64,000 bases of DNA from an uncultured Ruminococcus sp. (GTDB lineage: Bacteria; Bacillota; Clostridia; Oscillospirales; Ruminococcaceae). The stretch is from positions 70,176-134,175 of the forward strand of contig CAKSAK010000007.1 of the NCBI GenBank assembly GCA_934435205.1. Reading direction: 5' to 3'. Every line of letters begins with the position of its first letter. The first letter of the stretch is position 1. Below the pieces are notes generated by a model, which worked only from the letters and a program-made list of their open reading frames with translations, had not been told where the DNA came from and searched no databases. Positions 8,953 through 16,822 of the stretch are shown here, piece after piece. The translations under genes and the position numbers were made by a program.

Positions 8953-10056
8953 ATGAAGCTTTTTTACCCTGAGATATTTGAAAAATTTGTCTGCACAGGC
9001 TCGCAGTGTTCTGACAACTGCTGTATGACCGATTGGGATATCGAGATAGACGAGGACACCTACGGCTTTTACAAAAAGCTTGACAATGATATAGGCAGGA
9101 AGTTTGTGAACTCAGTTACGGAAGACGAGGGTGTGAAATATCTTGTCCACTGCGACGGCAAATGCCCTATGCTCAACGAAAAGGGGCTTTGCTCTGTTCA
9201 GCTTGCTTACGGCGAGGAAAACATCTCAGACATATGCCGTGAACACCCGAGGTTTTACGAGTGGTTTGGAGATTACAAGGAGGCAGGCGTGGGACTTGCC
9301 TGCGAAGAAGCTGTGAGAATGTATCTTTCAGACAGCGAACCTGTAAGATTTTTTACCAAAGAGATAGACGAAGAGCCTGACGATCTTGAGTTCGACCCCG
9401 AGCTTCTTGAAACCATGCTTTTGGCACGGACGGCTTTCATTGACCTGCTTCAAAACAGGGAATATTCTCTCCACGACAGACTTGTGAACGTTCTTTCAGC
9501 AACAGCGGAGATACAATATGCTCTTGACGATGAGGATACAGAGGAGATAAAAGCCATTGCAGAAGAGCTTTCTCGCCATGATATAATTGCAGAGCGTGCG
9601 GAGAGCTTGAAAAAGGCTTTGCCTGAAAAGCCTTTGGAAAATGCCGAAAATATGCTTTTGTATCTTGAACATCTTGACTTTATAGGCGACATTCTCCCAC
9701 AGCAGATAAAGGACGCAAGCCGCTTTGTAAAAAAGCTTTCCGCACCCATAAAGTCTCAGGAGAGCGGTGAGTACGAAAAGCTTGCGGTGTATTTTGTATA
9801 CAGATATTTTCTTAAAGCTGTGAGAGATTTCGACCTGCTGTCAAAGATAAAGGCTATGATAGTGTTCGTTTTTGCCGCAGAGGTCATAAACCTCAGCCGT
9901 GAGCAGAACGCTCCCGCTCGCTTTGAAACCGTCAAGGAGCTTTGCAAGGAGATAGAATACTCAGGTGACAACATGGACAGGATATATGATGACAGCTATC
10001 TTTCCGATATTTTCTCCGATACTTCTACGCTTGCACTTCTTGAATGGACGCTTTAG
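8953..10056 (+). CDS. fliB: FliB-like protein (flagellin lysine-N-methylase family)
   Basis: A 367-residue protein beginning 'MKLFYPEIFEKFVCTGSQCSDNCC'. The N-terminal cysteine cluster (C14, C19, C23, C24, then 'CDGKCPMLNEKGLC' and 'ISDICREHPR') is the YkgJ/FliB-type metal-binding module, probably for an iron-sulfur or zinc centre. FliB in Salmonella methylates flagellin lysines. Many non-motile Clostridia carry homologues, and no flagellar gene is in this window, so the natural substrate here is uncertain. It has its own consensus promoter and AGGAG ribosome site. It is convergent with, and overlaps by four bases, the small-gene cluster on the other strand. Confidence 0.78.
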   Translation: MKLFYPEIFEKFVCTGSQCSDNCCMTDWDIEIDEDTYGFYKKLDNDIGRKFVNSVTEDEGVKYLVHCDGKCPMLNEKGLCSVQLAYGEENISDICREHPRFYEWFGDYKEAGVGLACEEAVRMYLSDSEPVRFFTKEIDEEPDDLEFDPELLETMLLARTAFIDLLQNREYSLHDRLVNVLSATAEIQYALDDEDTEEIKAIAEELSRHDIIAERAESLKKALPEKPLENAENMLLYLEHLDFIGDILPQQIKDASRFVKKLSAPIKSQESGEYEKLAVYFVYRYFLKAVRDFDLLSKIKAMIVFVFAAEVINLSREQNAPARFETVKELCKEIEYSGDNMDRIYDDSYLSDIFSDTSTLALLEWTL

Positions 10057-10388
10057 AGAAGAAGGTAACCAAGCCCCAGAAGAAGCTTTATGTCTGCGCC
10101 CTGCTTGTATAATATGTAAATAAGCAGACCGATAAGGGCTTTTTCCTCGTCTATCTTTATATCGCCTAAATTACCCCCAAGCAGACCGCTCAAAAGCGAA
10201 CTGCTCTGAGGGGCTTTTTGTGGTCTCTGAGCGTTCTGAGTGCGAGGGCTTTCCTCCGCTTTAGGCGGTGCAGGCTCGCTATTAGGGCTTGCACCCACGA
10301 TGCTTCGTGAACGCCTTTGCATTTCTCTCACACGCCTTATTGCCTCTTCCTGCATGGTGGTGAAATTATTGTCATCAGAATAAGCCAA
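10053..10388 (-). CDS. small hypothetical protein with hydrophobic C-terminus
   Basis: A 111-residue protein: basic N-terminal helix ('MQEEAIRRVREMQRRSRS'), Pro/Ser-rich middle, and a hydrophobic end ('ALIGLLIYILYKQGADIKLLLGLGYLLL'). I prefer the TTG start at 10388, eight bases after GGGAGG, over the GTG nine bases upstream. It is the last gene of a three-gene minus-strand cluster and overlaps the previous gene by 14 bases. I know it only as a conserved Clostridial hypothetical type, possibly linked to sporulation or the envelope; no function is claimed. Confidence 0.6.
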   Translation of the reverse strand: MAYSDDNNFTTMQEEAIRRVREMQRRSRSIVGASPNSEPAPPKAEESPRTQNAQRPQKAPQSSSLLSGLLGGNLGDIKIDEEKALIGLLIYILYKQGADIKLLLGLGYLLL

Positions 10389-10827
10389 GCAGATCACCTC
10401 CCAGAAGTCCGCTTTCTTTCAGTGCAGGATACACCGCAAAAAGCTTGAATATTTTTATGAGCCTGTCTATTTTCGCCTGATTTTCTTCTTTTAGCAGAGG
10501 TCGCAGAGCAAGAAGAAGCTGGATATTTTTATCGGGCTTTGAAGCCGTCTGCATTATGCTTTGTATCTTCATAAGCTTTGCAATATCAAGCCCCCCTGCC
10601 TGTGTCGCTTGCGCAGGCTTGCTTTCCGCAGGTGGAGAAATGCCACCTAGGCTTTGGAGAAGCTGAGAAAAGTCCATGTTCTGGGGGCTTTGGGGCGTTT
10701 CGCTCTGACCGCTCTGTTCTCCCTGACCGCCGTTATCCGCCGTGAGCATATCCGCAAGCTCCTTTATCTGCTTCATGCTTTCCTCGTCATTAAGCACATT
10801 CTGTATTTTGTTCATCAGATCGTCCAA
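10375..10827 (-). CDS. small hypothetical protein, Gln/Ser-rich
   Basis: A 150-residue protein with an N-terminal helical segment ('MNKIQNVLNDEESMKQIKELADML'), a low-complexity Gln/Ser/Pro region (about 33-75), and a C-terminal helical domain (about 80-150: 'LLLALRPLLKEENQAKIDRLIKIFKLF'). It is the middle gene of the cluster, about 40 bases after the 86-residue gene and overlapping the 111-residue gene. All three products share the short-helix plus spacer style, which suggests a common complex. No family or function is recognised. Confidence 0.6.
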   Translation of the reverse strand: MDDLMNKIQNVLNDEESMKQIKELADMLTADNGGQGEQSGQSETPQSPQNMDFSQLLQSLGGISPPAESKPAQATQAGGLDIAKLMKIQSIMQTASKPDKNIQLLLALRPLLKEENQAKIDRLIKIFKLFAVYPALKESGLLGGDLLGLF

Positions 10828-10866
10828 TTATTTCACCGCCTGTTCAAGCTTTTGTCCTGCAAAATA

Positions 10867-11127
10867 CTATTTCCCCTGAAGCTTTTTAAATATTGCCCTT
10901 GCCTGCGGTGAGGACAATATTTTCTCGGCAGTTTTCGGGTCTGACAGAGCCTTTTGAAGCATCATAGCCTCGTTTTGTGGCATACCCTGAAGCGCTCTGT
11001 CATAAACTCCGCTTTCAAGCTGACCTTTCAGCACATCAGGTGTAGTGCCTAGCTTTTTTGAAGCCACTGCAAGAAGTGCCTGCATGGCTTTTGGATCCAT
11101 AGAATTGAAGCTGTTTTTTGCGCTCAT
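10867..11127 (-). CDS. small hypothetical helical protein
   Basis: An 86-residue protein with no membrane segment, predicted helical throughout ('MDPKAMQALLAVASKKLGT', 'DPKTAEKILSSPQARAIFKKLQGK'). An AAGGAGAA ribosome site precedes the ATG. It is the first gene of the three-gene minus-strand cluster and divergent from the phosphodiesterase gene. Function unknown. Confidence 0.62.
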   Translation of the reverse strand: MSAKNSFNSMDPKAMQALLAVASKKLGTTPDVLKGQLESGVYDRALQGMPQNEAMMLQKALSDPKTAEKILSSPQARAIFKKLQGK

Positions 11128-11209
11128 AAAAAATTCTCCTTTTTTCTATAGTATTTATAAATATTTATGTTATAATATTGCTTGTTATAACTGGTAAAGG
11201 GGTGTAACT

Positions 11210-11692
11210 ATGAGAATAATCGTTTTTTCGGATACTCATGGAAATTATTCTGCAATGCACAAAATATTCAAGAGAAACGGCGACGCCGACCTGTTTATTT
11301 TTCTTGGCGACGGCGAACGTGACCTTGACAGCCTGAGAGTGCAGTATCTTGACAAAAAGATAGTAAACGTATCAGGAAACTGCGACTTTGCTTCGCTCAC
11401 TCCCGAAAATGACATATACATGACCGATGACGGCATAAAGATATTTTTCACCCATGGCCACAAGTGGGGCGTGAAATACTCTACCGACAGACTTTTTTAC
11501 AAAGCCAAGGAAATAGGCGCACAGATAGCACTTTTCGGACACACACACTGCCGTTACTACGCCTATGAGGAGGGTATCCACATTTTAAACCCCGGCAGTG
11601 CAGGTCAGCCGAGAGACGGTAAGCCTGCAAGCTATGCCTATATCGACATCACAAAGGACGGCGGCATATTCTGTAGTCACGTTGACCTATAA
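11210..11692 (+). CDS. YfcE/MJ0936-type metallophosphoesterase
   Basis: A 160-residue single-domain phosphodiesterase with all the expected metal-binding motifs: D-x-H near residue 8 ('FSDTHGN'), 'GDGE' near 33, 'SGNCD' near 60, 'THGH' near 87 and 'GHTH' near 112. Family members hydrolyse phosphodiesters in vitro; the natural substrate is usually unknown. A ribosome site AAGGGGTG precedes the start. It is followed by a palindromic repeat rather than a simple terminator. Confidence 0.87.
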   Translation: MRIIVFSDTHGNYSAMHKIFKRNGDADLFIFLGDGERDLDSLRVQYLDKKIVNVSGNCDFASLTPENDIYMTDDGIKIFFTHGHKWGVKYSTDRLFYKAKEIGAQIALFGHTHCRYYAYEEGIHILNPGSAGQPRDGKPASYAYIDITKDGGIFCSHVDL

Positions 11693-11714
11693 TATGCTCA
11701 GGACTTAGATCTTG

Positions 11715-11894
11715 TTAAGGCAATACCGCACAAAGATTGTGCGTCAGATGCGTAGTCAGATTTTTTGTCAGATTGCATAAAAATTCCGCAGGCATACTGT
11801 CGTATGTCAAGGGATTTTTGTGTGATATGACGGAAAATCTGCAAGCAGATGGCGTGCAAAGCCGTCAGGCAGGCTTTGTGCGGTGTTGCCTTAA
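11715..11894. repeat. MITE-like palindromic element
   Basis: The ends are 21-base inverted repeats matching at 20 of 21 positions (11715-11735 and 11874-11894; each reads TTAAGGCAA-Y-ACCGCACAAAG). The interior is also an imperfect palindrome, so the whole 180 bases could fold into one long hairpin. There is no coding capacity. Size and form suit a miniature inverted-repeat element or a REP-like repeat. No second copy is in this window. Confidence 0.65.
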
Positions 11895-11898
11895 ACAA

Positions 11899-11940
11899 AA
11901 AGCGGACGAACACTTTTCATGTTCGCCCGCATTTTTATGC
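11899..11940. terminator. bidirectional intrinsic terminator
   Basis: GCGGACGAACA and TGTTCGCCCGC pair with one mismatch. A T-run follows on the plus strand (ATTTTTATG) and on the minus strand (CTTTTTG). It separates the phosphodiesterase/repeat from the convergent LysR gene. Confidence 0.7.
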
Positions 11941-11948
11941 TAAAAAAA

Positions 11949-12875
11949 TTATTCTGATATCTCTTTTCTTACCCTTTCAAGCTCATCAAGGAACATCTGA
12001 TCCGCATGGCTAAGGCGGTAATTGCTCTGATAGATAAGAACGTCCTTATTGGTCTTTTTGAAGCTATGACAAACTCTTTGCACAAGGCCATAACGCTTCA
12101 ATATCTCCTTTGGCAGAGGACTTACCCACATGAATGAGTCTGGACAAGCCGAGAGGATATCGAACTGACTTCCTCTCTCATAGACGTAAATATGCCTGCT
12201 GTGATTATTAAGCTCAGCGTTTTTCTTCTGATAAGTCGCTGAGATGTTCGGCACGATATTATCCCCGTGCAGAACCTCTATGTATTTATCAAGGACAGTT
12301 TCATTTATCTCTTTTTCTTTAGCAAGCTGGCTGTTTTCGCTTGTGATAAGTACATAATCGAACTCCCACACGTTATGATATTTCAGATTTTTCTCTTCTA
12401 TCATTGACATAAAGAAGCTTTCATACGCCACAGGGTAACGGATTATACCCATGTTATATTCGCATTCCACCACCGCGTTTATGGCTTCCATGGAGTTTGT
12501 TTCCCTTATTTTTGCGTCAAGCTCCACATTCGTGCCTAACTTGTTCACAAAGCAAGTGAAAGCGTGGGTTATATAGCTTGCCCTTGGCAAAAGCAAAGAG
12601 AAGTTCACAGCGTTTTCACCATTATCCTTATAAAGGCTCTCCATTTTATCCATTTGCACAAGTATAGCCTTGGCATACTGCAGGAACTGCTTACCCTTTT
12701 CTGTGGCAACAACACCCTTTGCACTTCTTTTAAAAATCGGTATGCCAACTTCTCTTTCCATTTCCTTTATGGCTTTTGAAAGGTTAGGCTGACCCATATA
12801 AAGTGCTGAAGCTGCTTTTGTGATAGACCCAAGTCTTTCGACCTCTACCATATATCTGAGATGAGTTAAATTCAT
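11949..12875 (-). CDS. LysR-family transcriptional regulator
   Basis: A 308-residue regulator with an N-terminal winged helix-turn-helix (residues 1-60: 'LRYMVEVERLGSITKAASALYMGQPNLSKAIKEMEREVG') and a co-inducer-binding domain (about 90-300). It is divergent from the MATE exporter gene. LysR proteins often control the divergent neighbour, so control of the exporter is plausible but not shown. The ligand cannot be inferred. Confidence 0.88.
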   Translation of the reverse strand: MNLTHLRYMVEVERLGSITKAASALYMGQPNLSKAIKEMEREVGIPIFKRSAKGVVATEKGKQFLQYAKAILVQMDKMESLYKDNGENAVNFSLLLPRASYITHAFTCFVNKLGTNVELDAKIRETNSMEAINAVVECEYNMGIIRYPVAYESFFMSMIEEKNLKYHNVWEFDYVLITSENSQLAKEKEINETVLDKYIEVLHGDNIVPNISATYQKKNAELNNHSRHIYVYERGSQFDILSACPDSFMWVSPLPKEILKRYGLVQRVCHSFKKTNKDVLIYQSNYRLSHADQMFLDELERVRKEISE

Positions 12876-13035
12876 AGTTTTCCCTTCTTTGTTATCGGTA
12901 TATAAAATAATAAGGCTGTCATATAATATTATATATGCTTTCTGTCAATTTCATTATAAAGCTTTGTTAAAAACTTGTCAACCGCAGGGAGCGTTTTTTA
13001 ACATTAATTTAACATAAAGAAGTGCCCATGAACAC

Positions 13036-13064
13036 TTGACATTGACCTCACTCTCTGCTATAAT
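13036..13064 (+). promoter_or_regulatory. consensus promoter for the MATE gene leader
   Basis: TTGACA (13036-13041), 17-base spacer, TATAAT (13059-13064): exact consensus. Expected transcript start is near 13071, giving a leader of about 120 bases. Confidence 0.8.
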
Positions 13065-13071
13065 CTTATGT

Positions 13072-13169
13072 GTTTGGACTAAAAGGCTTACTTCTGCCGC
13101 CGGGTAGAAGTTTTGCGTCGGACCTGCTGTCGTTAGGCTTTAAAAGGCAGCGGTGTTCGGCGTTTTTTT
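13072..13169 (+). promoter_or_regulatory. structured leader with intrinsic terminator upstream of the MATE exporter gene
   Basis: The leader contains a hairpin ACTTCT/AGAAGT (13090-13095/13106-13111) and a long terminator hairpin (13116-13131 with 13146-13162) followed by seven T, all upstream of the ribosome site GGAGGG. Loop bases 13098-13102 (CGCCG) can pair with 13158-13162 (CGGCG), which would open the terminator. This is the form of a transcription-attenuating riboswitch. I could not match it to a riboswitch class I know. Confidence 0.6.
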
Positions 13170-13191
13170 GTGGGATAAACGGAGGGTAAAA

Positions 13192-14502
13192 ATGAAGAAA
13201 AATTCACATCTTAGGGAATTTGCCAGATACGCTTCCCTGAACGTTCTTGGAATGATAGGCGTATCGTGCTATATCCTTGCGGACACGTTCTTTATCGCAA
13301 AGGGCATGGGTGCAGACGGCGTAACTGCACTGAATATCGCCATTCCAATATACAGCCTTATCCACGGCACCGGACTTATGATAGGCATGGGCGGCGCGAC
13401 AAAATTTGCAATATACAAAAGTCAGGGACGTGACGACGCAGGAAGCAGAGTTTTCACCTGTGCACTGCTTATGGCTCTGGTGCTTGGAGCTATATACTTT
13501 TTGGGCGGAGCCTTTTTCTCAATGCCACTTGCAAAGCTTCTTGGTGCAAAGGGCAGCGTTGTGGGCATGACTAATACCTATCTAAAAGTGCTTATGATGT
13601 TCGGACCTTTCTTTGTGCTAAACGACACTTTCAACTGCTTTATAAGAAACGACGGAAGCCCGAAGCTTTCAATGGCGGCAATGCTTACGGGAAGCTTTTC
13701 AAACATAATACTTGACTATGTGTTCATTTTCCCGCTGGGTATGGGCATTTTCGGAGCTATCCTTGCAACAGGACTTTCGCCTGTCATAAGCCTTTGCATA
13801 CTGAGCATATACAAATTCCGCAAAAAGAACAGCTTCCATATCGTCAAGGCAAGGCACGAAGGGAGAACCTTTGGCGGCATATTATCCATAGGCGTGCAGT
13901 CGCTTATAACTGAGCTTTCCTCTGGCATCGTAGTGCTTGCGTTCAATATAATAATACTTGGTCTTGCAGGCAACACAGGCGTTGCAGCTTATGCAGTGAT
14001 AGCAAACACTTCCATTGTGGCGGTATCCATATTCACCGGTATCGCACAAGGCGGTCAGCCCCTTATCAGTGCTGCTCACGGCATTGGCAACAAAGGCCGT
14101 CTTAGAGCAGTGCTGAGATATTCTATTATATCACAGCTTGCGATAGCGCTTATGGTTTACCTTGCTATTGCATTTTTCACAACGCCTATCGCCGCTATAT
14201 TCAACAGCGAGCATATCGACTCTCTTCAGCGCATGGCAGAGGACGGCATGAGGATATACTTTACCGGTATGTTCTTCTCAGGCTTCAACATAATAATATC
14301 GGCGTTTTTTGCGGCTTCAGAAAAGGTAATACCAGCCCAGACCATCACCATACTAAGGGGCTTTGCACTTATCGTTCCAATGGCTTTCATTTTGTCCAAG
14401 GCGGCAGGATTAACCGGAGTATGGCTTGCTTATCCTGTCACGGAATTTATCGTAGCGGTAATATCCATAATATTCTATATAAGAAACAGACACAAGGCAT
14501 AA
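13192..14502 (+). CDS. MATE family multidrug efflux transporter
   Basis: A 436-residue protein with about 12 membrane spans in two similar halves, typical of the MATE (MatE domain) exporters, which expel cationic drugs or metabolites using a sodium or proton gradient. I start at ATG 13192 (MKKNSHLREF), preceded by GGAGGG. The longer open frame from 13153 runs through the leader terminator and is not credible. The gene stands alone, with a consensus promoter, an attenuator-like leader and a terminator at 14509-14541. Substrate unknown; the leader suggests induction by a small molecule. Confidence 0.88.
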   Translation: MKKNSHLREFARYASLNVLGMIGVSCYILADTFFIAKGMGADGVTALNIAIPIYSLIHGTGLMIGMGGATKFAIYKSQGRDDAGSRVFTCALLMALVLGAIYFLGGAFFSMPLAKLLGAKGSVVGMTNTYLKVLMMFGPFFVLNDTFNCFIRNDGSPKLSMAAMLTGSFSNIILDYVFIFPLGMGIFGAILATGLSPVISLCILSIYKFRKKNSFHIVKARHEGRTFGGILSIGVQSLITELSSGIVVLAFNIIILGLAGNTGVAAYAVIANTSIVAVSIFTGIAQGGQPLISAAHGIGNKGRLRAVLRYSIISQLAIALMVYLAIAFFTTPIAAIFNSEHIDSLQRMAEDGMRIYFTGMFFSGFNIIISAFFAASEKVIPAQTITILRGFALIVPMAFILSKAAGLTGVWLAYPVTEFIVAVISIIFYIRNRHKA

Positions 14503-14508
14503 AACATG

Positions 14509-14541
14509 ACGGCAAAGTTACAAGCTTTGCCGTTTTATTTT
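14509..14541 (+). terminator. intrinsic terminator after the MATE gene
   Basis: ACGGCAAAG (14509-14517) pairs with CTTTGCCGT (14525-14533), followed by a T-rich tract. Its 3' end overlaps the left copy of the direct repeat that flanks the insertion sequence. Confidence 0.75.
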
Positions 14542-14557
14542 TGCGTATTTTTGCATA
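14531..14557 (+). repeat. direct repeat flanking the insertion sequence, left copy
   Basis: A 27-base sequence (begins CGTTTTATTTTTGCG, ends TTTTTGCATA), identical to 15618-15644 on the other side of the element. It may be a long target-site duplication. Confidence 0.8.
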
Positions 14558-15617
14558 TGTAGGTTTGTCAATCATATTGGACACTATTATTAAGAAATTC
14601 GATAGGCGAAAACCATTTGAGGGGACGCATAGGACGGTTGTTTGTTCGACTTAAACGTGCAGCTAGCTGCACGTTTAAGTCGTCGCAGGAATAAAACCTA
14701 TGGCACGAATAGAATTTGTTGTGATCTTCCCGGTGACTGCGCTCTACTTTGCCATTGTGCCTAGGCGTATATGGACGAATGAGTTTGTGTTCAATGCCAA
14801 GTTGTGAGAGCGTATTCTCAAACAGCGTTTTCTTGTCTCTTTTGCTTGGCGAAAAGCGGTTAGTAAATTCAAATCCATTGTCGGTCTGAATACATTTCAC
14901 CGTTATTCCTCTGCGTTTGTACCATTTCACCAGCCTTTTTACAAAGTCTGCTGAAGAATAGGTGCTTTGCTCCTCATATCCGTATAAAAATCTTATCCTG
15001 GTATACTCATCGATCGCCGTGTATTGGTACAGCTTCATCTCTGGGTCAGCTATACACTTTCTCGGAACTACCTTTACGTCCACCTGAACACGTTCTCCGG
15101 GGTATGTCATCTGCTCGTATGGCTTTGGTTTATACGTCGCTTTCTTCGGCTTTTTCGGAAGCATTCCTAGTTTTTTCATAACCCTGTAAAGACTTTCAAG
15201 ACAGCGTGTATACCCTTGTTTCCTGAGACGATGCCATAGTTCGGGAAGCTCAAGTGTCGGGTTTCGTTTGTGATACCTTTTGATAAGATCTATTTCTTCC
15301 TTGGTATGCTCATTGGGATGATGATGCGGTCGGCGTGATTTAACTGCAAGGGACTCCACACTTCCGTCCCAGCGTTTCAGCCAGAAATATATATATGAAC
15401 GTGATTTATTGTATTTTCTGCTCGCTCGGCTCACTCCATATTTCTTTGCGTAATTCATTAAGGATTGACGAAACTTCATATCTTGTGTTATACTATTCAT
15501 GAGAGATAGGCTTCCTTTCTGATTTGAATTTGGTGTGGTAACTTTATTTTATCAGATTTTTGTCTATCTCTCTTTTCTTTTTTCTTAATTTTGTCCAATA
15601 TCTATTGTAGCACTACA
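14558..15617 (-). mobile_element. IS481-like insertion sequence, apparently intact
   Basis: A 1060-base element with imperfect terminal inverted repeats starting TGTAG and containing ATATTGGACA (left at 14558, right end at 15617). It encodes one complete transposase. It is flanked by exact 27-base direct repeats (14531-14557 and 15618-15644). It sits between the MATE terminator and the promoter of the rhodanese-TtcA gene. Confidence 0.8.
14568..15500 (-). CDS. DDE transposase, IS481-like
   Basis: A 310-residue transposase: N-terminal helix-turn-helix (about 15-60, 'YAKKYGVSRASRKYNKSRSY'), then an integrase-type RNase H fold. The catalytic acidic residues are in 'VQVDVKV', 'CIQTDNGFEF' and 'HNGKVERSHRED'. 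Length and single-frame organisation suit IS481. An AAAGGAAG ribosome site precedes the start. The stop codon lies inside the left terminal repeat. No frameshift is visible, so the element may be active. Confidence 0.85.
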   Translation of the reverse strand: MNSITQDMKFRQSLMNYAKKYGVSRASRKYNKSRSYIYFWLKRWDGSVESLAVKSRRPHHHPNEHTKEEIDLIKRYHKRNPTLELPELWHRLRKQGYTRCLESLYRVMKKLGMLPKKPKKATYKPKPYEQMTYPGERVQVDVKVVPRKCIADPEMKLYQYTAIDEYTRIRFLYGYEEQSTYSSADFVKRLVKWYKRRGITVKCIQTDNGFEFTNRFSPSKRDKKTLFENTLSQLGIEHKLIRPYTPRHNGKVERSHREDHNKFYSCHRFYSCDDLNVQLAARLSRTNNRPMRPLKWFSPIEFLNNSVQYD

Positions 15618-15644
15618 CGTTTTATTTTTGCGTATTTTTGCATA
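15618..15644 (+). repeat. direct repeat flanking the insertion sequence, right copy
   Basis: Exact copy of 14531-14557, directly next to the right end of the insertion sequence. Confidence 0.8.
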
Positions 15645-15648
15645 AAGC

Positions 15649-15677
15649 TTGAAATACGCTGATTTTTATGCTATTAT
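15649..15677 (+). promoter_or_regulatory. promoter for the rhodanese-TtcA gene
   Basis: TTGAAA (15649-15654), 17-base spacer, TATTAT (15672-15677). It lies just outside the insertion sequence, so the insertion left it intact. Confidence 0.65.
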
Positions 15678-15715
15678 AAAGAATAGTGATTATTTTTGCG
15701 GAGGTCAACTGACAA

Positions 15716-16822
15716 ATGATAAATGCAAGCGGCGGCACGCTGATAATAGATATAAGGGACGAGCTTTCTTTTGAGTATGGTCACATTGACGGAGCAGTGA
15801 ACATTCCTACTGACAAGCTTTATGAAAGCGAACTGCCAAAAGACAAAAAGCTTCTCATCTGCTGTAAAAGCGGACTTATAAGCGACACTGAGGCCGAAAA
15901 GCTTCGTGAACTTGGCTATAACGCTGAAAACCTTGAGGGTGGCTATTATGGCTGGTTGAGAGAAAAGCTTTCACAAGAGGTCGTAGAGGATATCTCACAG
16001 GACGCTGAGCGGAGCATACAAAAAAAATTCCGCAAGGAGATATGGAACAGATTCACAAAGTCTGTGAACGAATATGAGCTTATAAAGCCTAATGACAGGA
16101 TAGCGGTGTGCATATCAGGCGGCAAGGATTCAATGCTCATGGCGAAGCTCATACAAATGCTTCACCGCCACAGCAAGTTCCCTTTCGAGGTAAAATATCT
16201 TGTTATGGATCCGGGCTACAGTCCTGCCAACCGTGAGATAATCGAGCGCAACGCAAAGCGGCTTGGAATACCCATAACAGTGTTTGAGTCTGATATTTTC
16301 GACTCTGTATACAATGTGGAGAAAAATCCATGCTATCTGTGCGCACGAATGAGAAGAGGTCATTTATACAGCAAAGCGCAGGAGCTTGGCTGTAACAAGA
16401 TCGCACTTGGACATCACTATGATGATGTTATCGAGACCATACTAATGTCAATGCTCTATGGCGGACAGATACAGACCATGATGCCGAAGCTCAACAGCAC
16501 GAATTTTGAGGGTATGCAGCTTATAAGACCGCTCTATATGGTAAGAGAGGACGATATCAAGCGCTGGCGTGACTATAATGGACTGCGTTTCATACAGTGT
16601 GCCTGCAAGTTCACAGACACCTGCACAACCTGCGCACCTGACAGCAGGACAGTTTCAAAGCGTATGGAGATAAAACAGCTTATTGCGAAGCTTAAACTTG
16701 TTAATCCGCAGGTTGAATACAATATTTTCAAGAGCGTGGAAAACGTAATGCTCAATCAAGTCATTGCATACAAAGACGATGAGGGCAGACACAGCTTTTT
16801 GGAGAGATTTAAAGAGGAATAA
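15716..16822 (+). CDS. rhodanese domain fused to a TtcA-like tRNA thiolation enzyme
   Basis: A 368-residue two-domain protein. Residues 1-85 are a rhodanese domain with 'LIIDIRDELSFEYGHIDGAVNIP' and active cysteine in 'LLICCKSG'. The rest is a PP-loop ATPase with 'SGGKDS' (about 136-141), paired cysteines in 'PCYLCARMRRG', 'GHHYDDVIET' and a late 'CTTC', as in TtcA, which makes 2-thiocytidine in tRNA. Rhodanese passes persulfide sulfur, so the fusion would supply its own sulfur carrier. Start ATG 15716 follows GGAGG at a somewhat long 11-base spacing. The exact tRNA target is inferred from family only. Confidence 0.8.
   Translation: MINASGGTLIIDIRDELSFEYGHIDGAVNIPTDKLYESELPKDKKLLICCKSGLISDTEAEKLRELGYNAENLEGGYYGWLREKLSQEVVEDISQDAERSIQKKFRKEIWNRFTKSVNEYELIKPNDRIAVCISGGKDSMLMAKLIQMLHRHSKFPFEVKYLVMDPGYSPANREIIERNAKRLGIPITVFESDIFDSVYNVEKNPCYLCARMRRGHLYSKAQELGCNKIALGHHYDDVIETILMSMLYGGQIQTMMPKLNSTNFEGMQLIRPLYMVREDDIKRWRDYNGLRFIQCACKFTDTCTTCAPDSRTVSKRMEIKQLIAKLKLVNPQVEYNIFKSVENVMLNQVIAYKDDEGRHSFLERFKEE

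Noticed and set aside
13153..13191. N-terminal extension of the MATE protein
   Set aside because: It would be translated from the terminator hairpin and U-run; ATG 13192 has GGAGGG at good spacing.
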